DNA from: Thermoplasmata archaeon | Lineage (GTDB): Archaea > Thermoplasmatota > Thermoplasmata > Lutacidiplasmatales > UBA184 | Reading direction: 5' to 3' | NCBI GenBank assembly: GCA_022750195.1 | Contig: JAKIWE010000004.1 | Location: forward strand, 62,001-126,000 | Length of the DNA: 64,000 nucleotides | Part shown: one piece after another, positions 20,027 to 28,888 of the stretch | How positions within the stretch are numbered: position 1 is the first letter of the stretch | Layout: each line of letters starts with the position of its first letter | Notes under the pieces: model-generated | Database searches by the model: none | The model's input: the letters and a program-made list of their open reading frames with translations, nothing else | Told to the model about the DNA's origin: nothing | Translations under genes and position numbers: made by a program

Positions 20027-21586
20027 GTGCCGTCCGACGCGCTCGCGGCGGTCCGGATCCGGCGCGCGCTCCTCTCGGTGTTCTCCACCGACGGCCTGGT
20101 CGACCTTGCCGCCGGACTTCACCGGCACGGGGTCGAGCTGATCGCCACGACGGGCACGCGCAAGCACCTAGCGGACCACGGGCTCGCCTCGAAATCGGTC
20201 GAAGAGATCGGGGCGACCGCGGCCGCCCTCGGGGGCCGGGTCAAGACGCTCCACCCGGCCGTGCTGGGACCGATCCTGGCCCCGAGGACCCCCGACGGTC
20301 TCCGCGAGATCGCCCAGGAGGGATGGGCCCCCATCGACGTGGTCGTCGTGAACTTCTACCCGTTCGTCGCGACCGCCCGCCGTGGAGCAAGCCTCGCCGA
20401 GCGCGTCGAGGCGATCGATGTGGGCGGGGTGACCCTCGCTCGCGCCGCCGCGAAGAACTTCGCCTGGGTCGCGGTCGTCTCCGACCCGTCCGACTACCCG
20501 CCCCTCCTCCAGGAGCTCGCCGCTACGGGGGGCTCCGTCTCGCCGACGCTCCGCGCGCGCCTCGCCGAAGACGCCTTCGCCCGATGCGCCGCCTACGACG
20601 CCGAGATCGCGGTCGGGTTGGACCCGGCTTCCCCCAAGTTCCCGGAGCTGCTCGTCCTACGCCGTTCGAACCTCGAGCTGCGGTACGGCGAGAACCCCCA
20701 CCAGGCGGCGGCCGGCTACCAGCTCCTCGCCCCCGAGGCCGCGCCGCTGCTCGCGACGCCGCTCAAGCTGAGGAAGGGGGCGGCGCTCTCCTACACGAAC
20801 CTCATCGACCTCGACACGGCCGTCCGGATCGTGGGGGAGTTCCCCACCCCGACGGCCGCGGTCGTCAAGCACGCGACCCCCTGCGGGGTCGCCTCCGGGG
20901 CGACGATCGCCGACGCCATCGCCCAGGCGATCGCGACCGACCCGGTGGCGCGGTACGGCTGCGCGATCGCCGTGAACCGGCCGGTCGGCCTTGAGGTCCC
21001 TCCGGTACTGCACGGGGTCTTTGTCGACAGCCTCGCGGCCCCCAAGTTCGAGGACGAGGTCTTCCCGCTCCTCGAGAAGCGGGCGAAGCTCAAGCTCGTC
21101 GAGGCCCCGCCGCCGGAGCTCACCGTGCCCCGATGGGAGCTCCGCAGCACCCTGGGCCACCTGCTCCTCCAGGAGACGGACCAGCGGGAGCTCCTCCCGA
21201 CCGAGTTCCGACCCGTCACCTCGCGCACCGCGACACCGCACGAGGCGTGTGCGCTCGATTTCGCGTGGCGCGTCGCCCGCCACGCCCGGTCGAACAGCAT
21301 CGTCCTCGCTCAGGGGTCGGTCACGGTGGGAATCGGCTCCGGTCAGCCGACGCGCGTCAAGGCGGTCGAGCTGGCGGTCGAGGTCGCGGGGGACCGGGCC
21401 AAGGGCTCGGTGCTCGCCTCCGACGCGTTCTTCCCGTTCGCGGACGGCATCGAGGCTGCCGGCAGGGCCGGGGTCGCGGCGATCCTCCAGCCCGGGGGCA
21501 GCCTGCGCGACACGGAAGTGATCGCCGCCGCGGAGCGGTGGAAAATGGCGATGTACTTCACGGGTTGGCGGATCTTCCGCCACTAG
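20027..21586 (+). CDS. purH: Bifunctional AICAR formyltransferase/IMP cyclohydrolase
   Basis: VELIATTGTRKHLADHGL, GRVKTLHPAVLGPILA, LRYGENPHQAAAGY, VVKHATPCGVASGATIADAI, ASDAFFPFADGIEAA; GTG start. Confidence 0.94.
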   Translation: MPSDALAAVRIRRALLSVFSTDGLVDLAAGLHRHGVELIATTGTRKHLADHGLASKSVEEIGATAAALGGRVKTLHPAVLGPILAPRTPDGLREIAQEGWAPIDVVVVNFYPFVATARRGASLAERVEAIDVGGVTLARAAAKNFAWVAVVSDPSDYPPLLQELAATGGSVSPTLRARLAEDAFARCAAYDAEIAVGLDPASPKFPELLVLRRSNLELRYGENPHQAAAGYQLLAPEAAPLLATPLKLRKGAALSYTNLIDLDTAVRIVGEFPTPTAAVVKHATPCGVASGATIADAIAQAIATDPVARYGCAIAVNRPVGLEVPPVLHGVFVDSLAAPKFEDEVFPLLEKRAKLKLVEAPPPELTVPRWELRSTLGHLLLQETDQRELLPTEFRPVTSRTATPHEACALDFAWRVARHARSNSIVLAQGSVTVGIGSGQPTRVKAVELAVEVAGDRAKGSVLASDAFFPFADGIEAAGRAGVAAILQPGGSLRDTEVIAAAERWKMAMYFTGWRIFRH

Positions 21587-21611
21587 CCGCGAAGGCCACC
21601 GACGCCCCGGT

Positions 21612-21950
21612 TCAAACGAAGGTGAAGTACTTCCGCAGGATCGTGCGGAACTCGTTCGGGCTGACCGGTCCGACCTCCCGGCCCCGTTCCCGCCCCTCGG
21701 CGACGAACAGGTAGGTCGGGATCGAGTGGATGCCGTACGACCGCGTGACCCGGTCGGCCTCGCCGACATCGACCTTCGTGAACTTGATCCGGCCCGCGAG
21801 GCTGACGGAGAGGTCCTTGAGCACGGGCTCGACGGTGCGGCAGGGACCGCACCAGTCGGCGTAGAAGTCCACGACGACCGGCAACGGCGAGTGGATGACC
21901 TCCTCGTCGAACGTCTCGTCGTTCACCAGGATCAGCGTCTCGTTCCCCAT
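21612..21950 (-). CDS. trxA: Thioredoxin
   Basis: VVVDFYADWCGPCRTVEPVLKDL, IHSIPTYLFV. Confidence 0.93.
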   Translation of the reverse strand: MGNETLILVNDETFDEEVIHSPLPVVVDFYADWCGPCRTVEPVLKDLSVSLAGRIKFTKVDVGEADRVTRSYGIHSIPTYLFVAEGRERGREVGPVSPNEFRTILRKYFTFV

Positions 21951-22042
21951 GCGTCGTCCGCCGTCAGTGAACGAGCTCGGTAGGGCATTTGAACTCTGCG
22001 TTCCTCTCGCGCAAGGGGATAGGCTCGAACCGTCCGGGAGCG

Positions 22043-23119
22043 ATGTCACGGGGCGCGAAGCGTCCGGCGGCGACCCGGCGGCTCCTCCGTTGGTTCGATC
22101 GCCACCGCCGGGCGCTGCCGTGGCGGCGAAACCGGGACCCGTACCGGGTGTGGGTCGCGGAGGTCCTGCTGCAGCAGACGCGCGTCGCCCAGGCGGCCCC
22201 GTACTTCGAGCGGTTCGTCGACCGGTTCCCGACGGTCGAGGAGCTCGCCCGGGCCGACCGCGAGGAGGTCCTCAAGCTCTGGGAGGGTGCGGGGTACTAC
22301 GGCCGGGCCCGTCGGCTGCACGAGGCGGCCCGAGCGGTCGTCGCGCAGTACGGGGGGCGGCTCCCCCAGACGCCGGAGGCGCTGTCCCGGCTCCCCGGCA
22401 TCGGTCCCTACACGGCGGCGGCCGTCGCCACCCTGGCGTTCGATGCGCCGGTCGTCGCTCTCGAGGCGAACGGCCTGCGCGTCGCGGCTCGCCTGACGCT
22501 CGAACGGGGCGACCTGCGTCGCCCGGTCGTTCGCCGTCGACTCGAGCGCGCCCTCGCCGCGTACCTGCCCGCCGAGCGCGCCGGCGCGTTCAACGAGGGT
22601 ATCATGGAACTCGGGGAAACGGTCTGCCGACCGGTCGCTCCCGACTGCCCTCGATGCCCGCTACGGACGGAGTGCCGCGCGTTCCGCGAGCTCGCCAACC
22701 CAGCTTCGGTCCCGACGGCACAGGCCCGACCCAGGCGCCCTCATGTCGTGGCCGCGGTGGTCGTGGTGGAGCGGAACGGCAGGTGGCTCGTCCGTCGTAG
22801 GCCCCCCACCGGGCTGCTGGGGGGCCTTTGGGAGTTCCCCGGGGGTAAGCCTCGCCGGGGGGAGTCGCTGACCGCGGCCGCACGGCGGGAACTCCGCGAG
22901 GAGGCCGGTCTGACCGCTCGAGAGCTCACCCGCGTTGGGGTGGTGAGGCACGCCTACAGCCACTTCTCGGTCGAGCTCCACGTCTTCCAAGGGACGGCGG
23001 CGGGGCGGACACGCACCGAGCGGCCGGACGCCCTGCTTCGATGGATGACGCCCCCCGAGTTCGACCGCCTGCCGAGACCGAAGGCGACGATCAAGGTGCT
23101 CGGCCTCCTCACCCCGTAG
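22043..23119 (+). CDS. mutY: A/G-specific adenine glycosylase with C-terminal NUDIX domain
   Basis: RRNRDPYRVWVAEVLLQQTRV, LPGIGPYTAAAVATLAF, CRPVAPDCPRCPLRTEC (Fe-S), then NUDIX GGLWEFPGGKPRRGESLTAAARRELREEAG. Confidence 0.95.
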   Translation: MSRGAKRPAATRRLLRWFDRHRRALPWRRNRDPYRVWVAEVLLQQTRVAQAAPYFERFVDRFPTVEELARADREEVLKLWEGAGYYGRARRLHEAARAVVAQYGGRLPQTPEALSRLPGIGPYTAAAVATLAFDAPVVALEANGLRVAARLTLERGDLRRPVVRRRLERALAAYLPAERAGAFNEGIMELGETVCRPVAPDCPRCPLRTECRAFRELANPASVPTAQARPRRPHVVAAVVVVERNGRWLVRRRPPTGLLGGLWEFPGGKPRRGESLTAAARRELREEAGLTARELTRVGVVRHAYSHFSVELHVFQGTAAGRTRTERPDALLRWMTPPEFDRLPRPKATIKVLGLLTP

Positions 23120-24473
23120 GGAGGAGCTTTCCGGGGTTCAAGATCCCGTCGGGATCGCACCTCCGTTTGAACGACCGGAGCAGGTCGACAGCGACGGTGC
23201 CGAGCTCGCGGTTGAGCCACGACGATTTCACAAGGCCGATGCCGTGTTCCCCGCTGACCGTCCCCCCCAGGCGATGGGCCGCGAGGAGGACAGCCCTTCG
23301 GAGTCTGCGGCCGCCGGCACTTGCAGGGTCGATCCCGAAGTTCGGGTGCACGTTCCCCTCGCCAAGGTGACCGTACACCGCGAACGGGACCCCGGACCGA
23401 CGTGCGATCCGTCGGAGGGTGTCGACCAGTTCGTCCAGGCGGGCGAGCGGTACCGCCACGTCCTCACGGATTCGCCGACCCATCTCCGCGTCTAGTTGGG
23501 TCCCGGCCCGGCCCCTCAAGGTCCACAGCTCGTCCGCCTCCGCTACCCAGGTCGGCCGCCGGTCGACGCCTTCGGCCCGCAAGGCACGGAGGAGCCGGCG
23601 GGCCCCCTCCGCGTGAGAGGAACGGTGGGAAGCTTCCAGCTCAGCCATGAGGAGCCCGCCCGGACCTGGGTCGGTGCCGAGGGCGGAGCCGAGGAGCCGC
23701 GCAGACGGCCGGTCGGCGAACTCGACCGCGGAGAGCCCCGGAACGTTCGCGCCGGCAAGACGTACCGCCAGACGCCCAAGCCGGACCCGGGCCGGCAGGG
23801 GAACGACCAATCCTCGGCGCGACGCCGGACGGGGCGCCAACGCTACCGTCAGCTCCGTGAACCAGCCGAGGGTGCCCTCGCTTCCGACGAAGGCGCCGAG
23901 GAGATCGGGTCCGGCGCTCCGCTTGAGGGCGTCGGTCCCGAGCCTCAGGAGTTCCCCCGTCCCGAGCACCGCGCGGGCACCGACGATCCACCGCCGGGTG
24001 GGACCGTACCGGAAGCTCCGGGGCCCCGATGCGTTCGTGGCTGCATTCCCGCCCACGGTGGACTGCTGCCAAGAGCCCGGGTTCGGAGGGAAGAAGAGGC
24101 CCAAGTGGGCGAGGGCTCGATCGAGGTCTGCATTCACCACCCCCGGTTCCAGCCGGGCGCGGCGGGCCGACGGATCGACCGCTCGGATCCGATCCCAGCC
24201 CCCGAAATCGACCGAAACCGTCGAGGGCGAGCCGGAGGATTCGCCGTTCAGGGAGGTTCCGCCCCCTCGGGCGACCAGCCCGATCTTCTCCCGTCGGGCC
24301 CATAGGATCAGTCGGACAAGGTCCGGAACGGTCCGCGGTCGCACGACGGCCGCCGCCCCGCCGGAAAGATACGACGCGTCCCGCCCGAGCCGGTCGCGGA
24401 GAGCGGGGTCGACCAGGACCCGACCTGGGAGCAACCGGGAGAGGGACTCGAGAGGAACGGCGACGCGCCCCAT
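23109..24473 (-). CDS. FAD-binding oxidoreductase (GlcD/D-lactate dehydrogenase family)
   Basis: VARGGGTSLNGES, PNPGSWQQSTVGGNAATNASGPRSFRYG, SGEHGIGLVKSSWL, RCDPDGILNPGKLLP. Confidence 0.88.
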   Translation of the reverse strand: MGRVAVPLESLSRLLPGRVLVDPALRDRLGRDASYLSGGAAAVVRPRTVPDLVRLILWARREKIGLVARGGGTSLNGESSGSPSTVSVDFGGWDRIRAVDPSARRARLEPGVVNADLDRALAHLGLFFPPNPGSWQQSTVGGNAATNASGPRSFRYGPTRRWIVGARAVLGTGELLRLGTDALKRSAGPDLLGAFVGSEGTLGWFTELTVALAPRPASRRGLVVPLPARVRLGRLAVRLAGANVPGLSAVEFADRPSARLLGSALGTDPGPGGLLMAELEASHRSSHAEGARRLLRALRAEGVDRRPTWVAEADELWTLRGRAGTQLDAEMGRRIREDVAVPLARLDELVDTLRRIARRSGVPFAVYGHLGEGNVHPNFGIDPASAGGRRLRRAVLLAAHRLGGTVSGEHGIGLVKSSWLNRELGTVAVDLLRSFKRRCDPDGILNPGKLLPTG

Positions 24474-24521
24474 GACCGTCGCGGGGCAGGCGACCCGGGC
24501 TTACCGACTATCGGTCCGGAC

Positions 24522-24911
24522 TCAGCTAGGGGGCTGCGTCTCAGGGGGGGCGGGCGGAGGGGCGGGGCCGACCGCCTCGATCAGCTCTCGGACAGCGAAC
24601 GGCCGGCGCACGATGGCCGAGATACCGAGGTTGCGGGCCTTCGCGATCACTTCGGCCGAGCGGGTCCCGGTGAGGAGGACGACCTTGAGATTCGCGCACT
24701 GCTGGCGCGCCTGGACGATCGCCCGCTCCCAGTCCGGATCCTGCAGGTCCGCATCGACCACGACGACGAGATCTTGGGCGCCGGGAGGGATGGACAGGAC
24801 CGCCGCTCCGGAGGCGAGGTCGCCGACGATCCGGTGATGGTGGAGTCGGAGTAGACCCCGAAGTAGGAGTCGAGTCTCCTCGCTTCCGCCCGCGACGATG
24901 ACGTCCGTCAT
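24522..24911 (-). CDS. CheY-like receiver-domain protein
   Basis: MTDVIVAGGSEETRLLLRGLLRLHHH...DLVVVVDADLQDPDW...KVVLLTGTRSAEVIAKARNLGISAIVRRPFAVRELIEAV. Confidence 0.7.
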   Translation of the reverse strand: MTDVIVAGGSEETRLLLRGLLRLHHHRIVGDLASGAAVLSIPPGAQDLVVVVDADLQDPDWERAIVQARQQCANLKVVLLTGTRSAEVIAKARNLGISAIVRRPFAVRELIEAVGPAPPPAPPETQPPS

Positions 24912-25191
24912 GCCGTCCAGAGGCTCCGTACGGCGCGCGTACCCGCCGTCCCTACCCGGTAGGGACGCGGAACCGGGGTCACCGGGTCCGTTCGGGCAGC
25001 GGCGTGCCGCCGCACCTCTCCGCAGAATGTGGGTGGGACTGCTTCTTGAACCTTGCCGTAACTCGGGTGGACCCATTTCGGGCCCGACGCGGTGTTCTCG
25101 GCCCCTCGATCTTGGGCAAGCTCCGGGCTCCGAACGAGCTGCGAGAGGCCGTTCCCCGGGGGGCTTCGTTCACCGTCCACCCCACCCGGAA

Positions 25192-25201
25192 CCTATATAG
25201 A
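25192..25201 (+). promoter_or_regulatory. TATA-like element upstream of structured leader/ncRNA candidate
   Basis: CTATATAGAC in GC-rich context; expected TSS about 25220-25227. Confidence 0.45.
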
Positions 25202-25440
25202 CTGTCGCGGCTGTACAGATATTGGCCTCGGGTACCGGTCGAACGAGCTCAGGGTGGCAACGTCCGCAAGGCTCGGAGCCCGTCGACCGGTGCCTTCCCT
25301 GTTCGCCGAACTCTTGATGTGATTTTCTCGGCGTGCGCAGCGCCTACTCCCGGGCGCGATCTTCGGAGGAGAGCTCCCGAAACCCATTCGCTTCCGTTGC
25401 GGCGATAAGTTCTTCCGTCAAATTCGGGCACTGTTCGGCG

Positions 25441-26208
25441 ATGTCCTCTCTTTGGGGGCCGTCCCGTCGGGACGAGGTCCATCTGTTGAGCGCCCTGGAA
25501 TCGCTAGGTTCGACGTCCCTTGCCGGTCTTTCGGCGGCCCTCTCCTGGTCGGAGCGGAAGACGGAACGGTGCCTGAAGGAGGTCGTCGCCTCCGGCGCGG
25601 CCCCGTTGCGGTACAACGCGGCGCAGCGGACCGTCGAATGGGTCACTCGCTCTCGCGAGATCGCCGCCGCGGTCGCGCCTCCCGCCCCCCGAAGCTCCTC
25701 CTCCGCCCCACCGCCGCTTCCCACGGTTCCGCGGAGCGCTCCGAGACCAGCTCCGCCGCCGCCCCCGTCGGTCATCCCCCCGGCCCCATCGCTTTCGGGC
25801 CTCGTCCGCTGTCCGGTCTGCCATGCGAGCCTCACCCCGACCGGCACCACCGCGCACGGCTACTGCAACAAGTGCGGCCGCCTCGTCACGCTTCAGCGGT
25901 CCGCGCCGGCCGCCCCTTCGGCGCCGGCCCCTTCCCCCTCGAGCACGTCCGCCGCCGCCCTCCCACCGTCCGGAGGGGATCGCAAGGCGCAGGAGATGTT
26001 CGCGGCGTGGGTTACCGCGCGGCCGGTCCCGTGCCCGAAGTGTCGTACCCCGATGGGCCACCACGGCCTCGCGGAGTACAGCTGTCCGTCGTGCGGTCAG
26101 AAAGTGACCTTCCCCCGCCCGGAGCTCCCGAGTGGACCGCTCCGACCCACGGCCCCGGCCGCGTCTCCCTCGACCCCGCCGGTGCCGCCGTCGGCGCCGT
26201 CGTCCTAA
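25441..26208 (+). CDS. HTH plus Pro/Ala-rich linker with two zinc ribbons
   Basis: CPVCHASLTPTGTTAHGYCNKCGR and CPKCRTPMGHHGLAEYSCPSCGQKV zinc ribbons; N-terminal HTH-like region. Confidence 0.65.
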   Translation: MSSLWGPSRRDEVHLLSALESLGSTSLAGLSAALSWSERKTERCLKEVVASGAAPLRYNAAQRTVEWVTRSREIAAAVAPPAPRSSSSAPPPLPTVPRSAPRPAPPPPPSVIPPAPSLSGLVRCPVCHASLTPTGTTAHGYCNKCGRLVTLQRSAPAAPSAPAPSPSSTSAAALPPSGGDRKAQEMFAAWVTARPVPCPKCRTPMGHHGLAEYSCPSCGQKVTFPRPELPSGPLRPTAPAASPSTPPVPPSAPSS

Positions 26209-27731
26209 AACGTAACTTCCGTCCGGACGCGCCGGACCAGCGACCCGTCGGCGATCGCCTCCGTCACCCGGGCGATATCGGGGGCCGGCGAGCGGTCGTC
26301 GGACCACGGAGCGACCAACTCGCGGACGGCCCGCAACGCGGTTTCGCTGCCCCGTCCACCGGACGCCGGACGTCGCAGTTCGAGCGCCTGGGCCGCGACG
26401 ATCCATTCGACGGCGAGGACCCGCTGGGTGTTGGTGAGCAGGTGACGGAGCTTCGCCCCCGACCATGCCCCCATGCTCACAAAGTCCTCCTGATCGGCCG
26501 AGGTCGGAAGGCTGAACGCGCTCGCGGGGTGGGCGAAGGAGACGTTCTCGTTGACGAGCGCCGCCGCGAGGTACTGCGGGATCATGAACCCGGAGGTGAG
26601 CCCAGGCCTCGGCGTGAGGAACGCCGGCAAGCCGCGGTTCAGGGCAGGGTTGATCAGGCGGGCGATCCGACGCTCGGAGAATCCAGCGAGGTAGGAGGTG
26701 GCGAGACCCAGGGTGTCGAGGGCCAGGGCGAGGTTCTGCCCGTGGAAGTTGCCGCCGCTCACGAACTCGTCGCCGCCCATGACGACCGGGTTGTCGGAGA
26801 CGGCGTTTAGTTCCGCGGCGACGACCTTCTCGGCGAAGTCGGCCGCGAGCACGACGGCGGCGAAGACCTGAGGAAGGCACCGGAGGGTGTAAGGGTCCTG
26901 GCCGGCGTACGCGGTCCGCGCTACCGAGAGTCCGGTCCCGCCGAGGAGGGCCCGGAGCGACGCGGCCACCGCCCGCTGCTCGGGGAAGTTCCGCAGCTCC
27001 CCCAGGCGGTCGTCGAGCGCGGCAGGGTCCCCGCGCAACGCGTCGAAGGAGAGCGCCGCCGCCACTTCGGCCGCGGCGAGCGCCTCCCGAACGTCGGCGA
27101 CCGCGAGCGCGAGGTAGCTCGCCATAAGCGCGGTCCCGTTGACGAGCGCGACGCCCTCCTTCTCCATCAGCTCGAGCGGCGCGATCCCCTGGCGCTGGAG
27201 GACGTTGGCCGCCGGTTCGCGACGGCCGGTCGCGTCGACGAACTCCCCTTCCCCCACGAGCGCGAGCGCAAGATGGGCGAGGGGAGCGAGGTCGCCCGAG
27301 GCTCCGACCGACCCTTGTTCGGGGACGTACGGGATCAGTTGTGCGTTCAGCACCTCGAGCAACCGGTCCACGACCTCGGGTCGTACGCCGGAGTATCCCC
27401 GGGCGAGGGAGTTCGCCCGTAGCAGGAGCATCCCCCGCACGACGTCCGTGGGCAGGGCGGGTCCGGTGCCGCTCGCGTGGCTGCGCACGAGTGCGAGCTG
27501 GAGCGGACGGGCCTCCGAGGCTGGTATAGTTCGGTCCGAGAGGCTGCCGAAGCCCGTGGTCACCCCGTAGATCGGACGACCGGCGGCCACCGCCCGCTCG
27601 ACGGCGTGGCGGGCTTCCGCGATGCGTGACCTAGCCTCCGGGTCGAGGGAGACCGGGCACCGGCCCCGGACGACGGCGAGGAACGGGGCCAGGGTGAGCG
27701 ACCGACCATCGACGGGTAGGCTCTCGGTCAT
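26205..27731 (-). CDS. hutH: Histidine ammonia-lyase
   Basis: YGVTTGFGSLSD, QGSVGASGDLAPLAHLALALVGEGE (MIO-forming ASG), SGGNFHGQNLALALDTL. Confidence 0.95.
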   Translation of the reverse strand: MTESLPVDGRSLTLAPFLAVVRGRCPVSLDPEARSRIAEARHAVERAVAAGRPIYGVTTGFGSLSDRTIPASEARPLQLALVRSHASGTGPALPTDVVRGMLLLRANSLARGYSGVRPEVVDRLLEVLNAQLIPYVPEQGSVGASGDLAPLAHLALALVGEGEFVDATGRREPAANVLQRQGIAPLELMEKEGVALVNGTALMASYLALAVADVREALAAAEVAAALSFDALRGDPAALDDRLGELRNFPEQRAVAASLRALLGGTGLSVARTAYAGQDPYTLRCLPQVFAAVVLAADFAEKVVAAELNAVSDNPVVMGGDEFVSGGNFHGQNLALALDTLGLATSYLAGFSERRIARLINPALNRGLPAFLTPRPGLTSGFMIPQYLAAALVNENVSFAHPASAFSLPTSADQEDFVSMGAWSGAKLRHLLTNTQRVLAVEWIVAAQALELRRPASGGRGSETALRAVRELVAPWSDDRSPAPDIARVTEAIADGSLVRRVRTEVTF

Positions 27732-27791
27732 CCGGACCGTGGCCGCCCCCCCGCGCGTCCGACGAGGAGAGGTCGGCGGTTCGCTTCCCGC

Positions 27792-28325
27792 CTAGGCCGC
27801 TGCCGGGTAGACCATCTCGCCGCCAACCTTCTGGTTCGACGGCTGCTTGACGGTCTTCACGCCCTTCGACTTCCAGAACATCTCGGCCACCTGCTGGACC
27901 TGGGAGGAGAGCTCCTGGGCGTCGGCGAGGCTGGTCCCCTGGCGCGCTTTTGAGGCGCTCTTCATCGCCTTCCAGAACGTCTCGTGGAGCGTCGGCATCG
28001 ACTTCGCGTGGTCCGGCGTGAAGTAATCGCCCCAGATCACCCGAAGCTCGGACTTGACCCGCTCGGCGTGCTGCTCCTTGACCAATGTGTACCGGGCGAG
28101 CTTCGATTGGAAGGCCTCGACCTCCTCCGGCTTCGCGCCGGCGGCGGGCTTGGGGAGCTCAGCGATGAGCTGCATCATCCGGACGACCGTCAACGCCGCG
28201 ATCTGGGCCTCGTGTGGGTCATAAATGCCGCAGGGGATGTCGCAGTGCGCGTAGACCCGGCGCAGGTCTCCGGAACGGTCGGCAGGCGCGAGGTGGGAGC
28301 TCAACGCAGATCGGCGGGGCGACAT
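27792..28325 (-). CDS. sodN: Nickel superoxide dismutase precursor
   Basis: MSPRRSALSSHLAPADRSGDLRRVYA|HCDIPCGIYDPHEAQIAALTVVRM...: Ni-hook HCxxPCGxYDP and downstream NiSOD-like helices (IWGDYFTPDH...MFWKSKG). Confidence 0.95.
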   Translation of the reverse strand: MSPRRSALSSHLAPADRSGDLRRVYAHCDIPCGIYDPHEAQIAALTVVRMMQLIAELPKPAAGAKPEEVEAFQSKLARYTLVKEQHAERVKSELRVIWGDYFTPDHAKSMPTLHETFWKAMKSASKARQGTSLADAQELSSQVQQVAEMFWKSKGVKTVKQPSNQKVGGEMVYPAAA

Positions 28326-28355
28326 GGCCCGTCCAGCCGTGAGGGCAGGATAAAG

Positions 28356-28850
28356 GTGCCGGCACGGAGGAGCGCGGGGACCCGGTCGCGACAGGCCGGC
28401 GGGGAGTTCGAGGTCGTGGTCGCCGACCGGAGCATGGAGCCGTCCCTGAAGGACGGCGAGATCCTCCGGGTGCGGCCCCGCCGTCCTGGGGCCGGACCGC
28501 TGCCTCGCGGGTCGCTGGTGGTCGTTCACGATCCGGAGAGTTCCGACCGGTGGCTGATCAAGAGGGTGTTCGCGGTCGGCGGGGACCGAGTGCTGGTCGG
28601 CCCTCACGACGCGCAACGTCGCCCCGCCCGAGCGGCTCCGCTCGAGCGCCCCCCGACGGGGCCGGAGCGGTTCCTGGAGGAGCTCCTCGTGCCCCCGGAC
28701 CACGTCTTCGTGCTCAGCGATCGTCCGGAGGTCGGGCGCGACAGCCGCCAGTTCGGAGCGTTGCCTCCGGAGTCGATCGTCGGGGTCGCCCACCGGCGCG
28801 CCCGCGCACGACGGTCGAGGTCGTCGCGCCGTTCCGGGTCGGCCTCGTAA
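28356..28850 (+). CDS. sodX: NiSOD maturation protease (S26 signal-peptidase-like, SodX type)
   Basis: VVADRSMEPSLKDGEILRVRP (Ser) and DRWLIKRVFAVGGDRVLV (Lys), DHVFVLSDRPEVGRDSRQFG; divergent from sodN with 30 bp between starts. Confidence 0.85.
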   Translation: MPARRSAGTRSRQAGGEFEVVVADRSMEPSLKDGEILRVRPRRPGAGPLPRGSLVVVHDPESSDRWLIKRVFAVGGDRVLVGPHDAQRRPARAAPLERPPTGPERFLEELLVPPDHVFVLSDRPEVGRDSRQFGALPPESIVGVAHRRARARRSRSSRRSGSAS

Positions 28851-28888
28851 TCCTTATCCGACAAGCGATGTGGGGATTTCCCACATCG

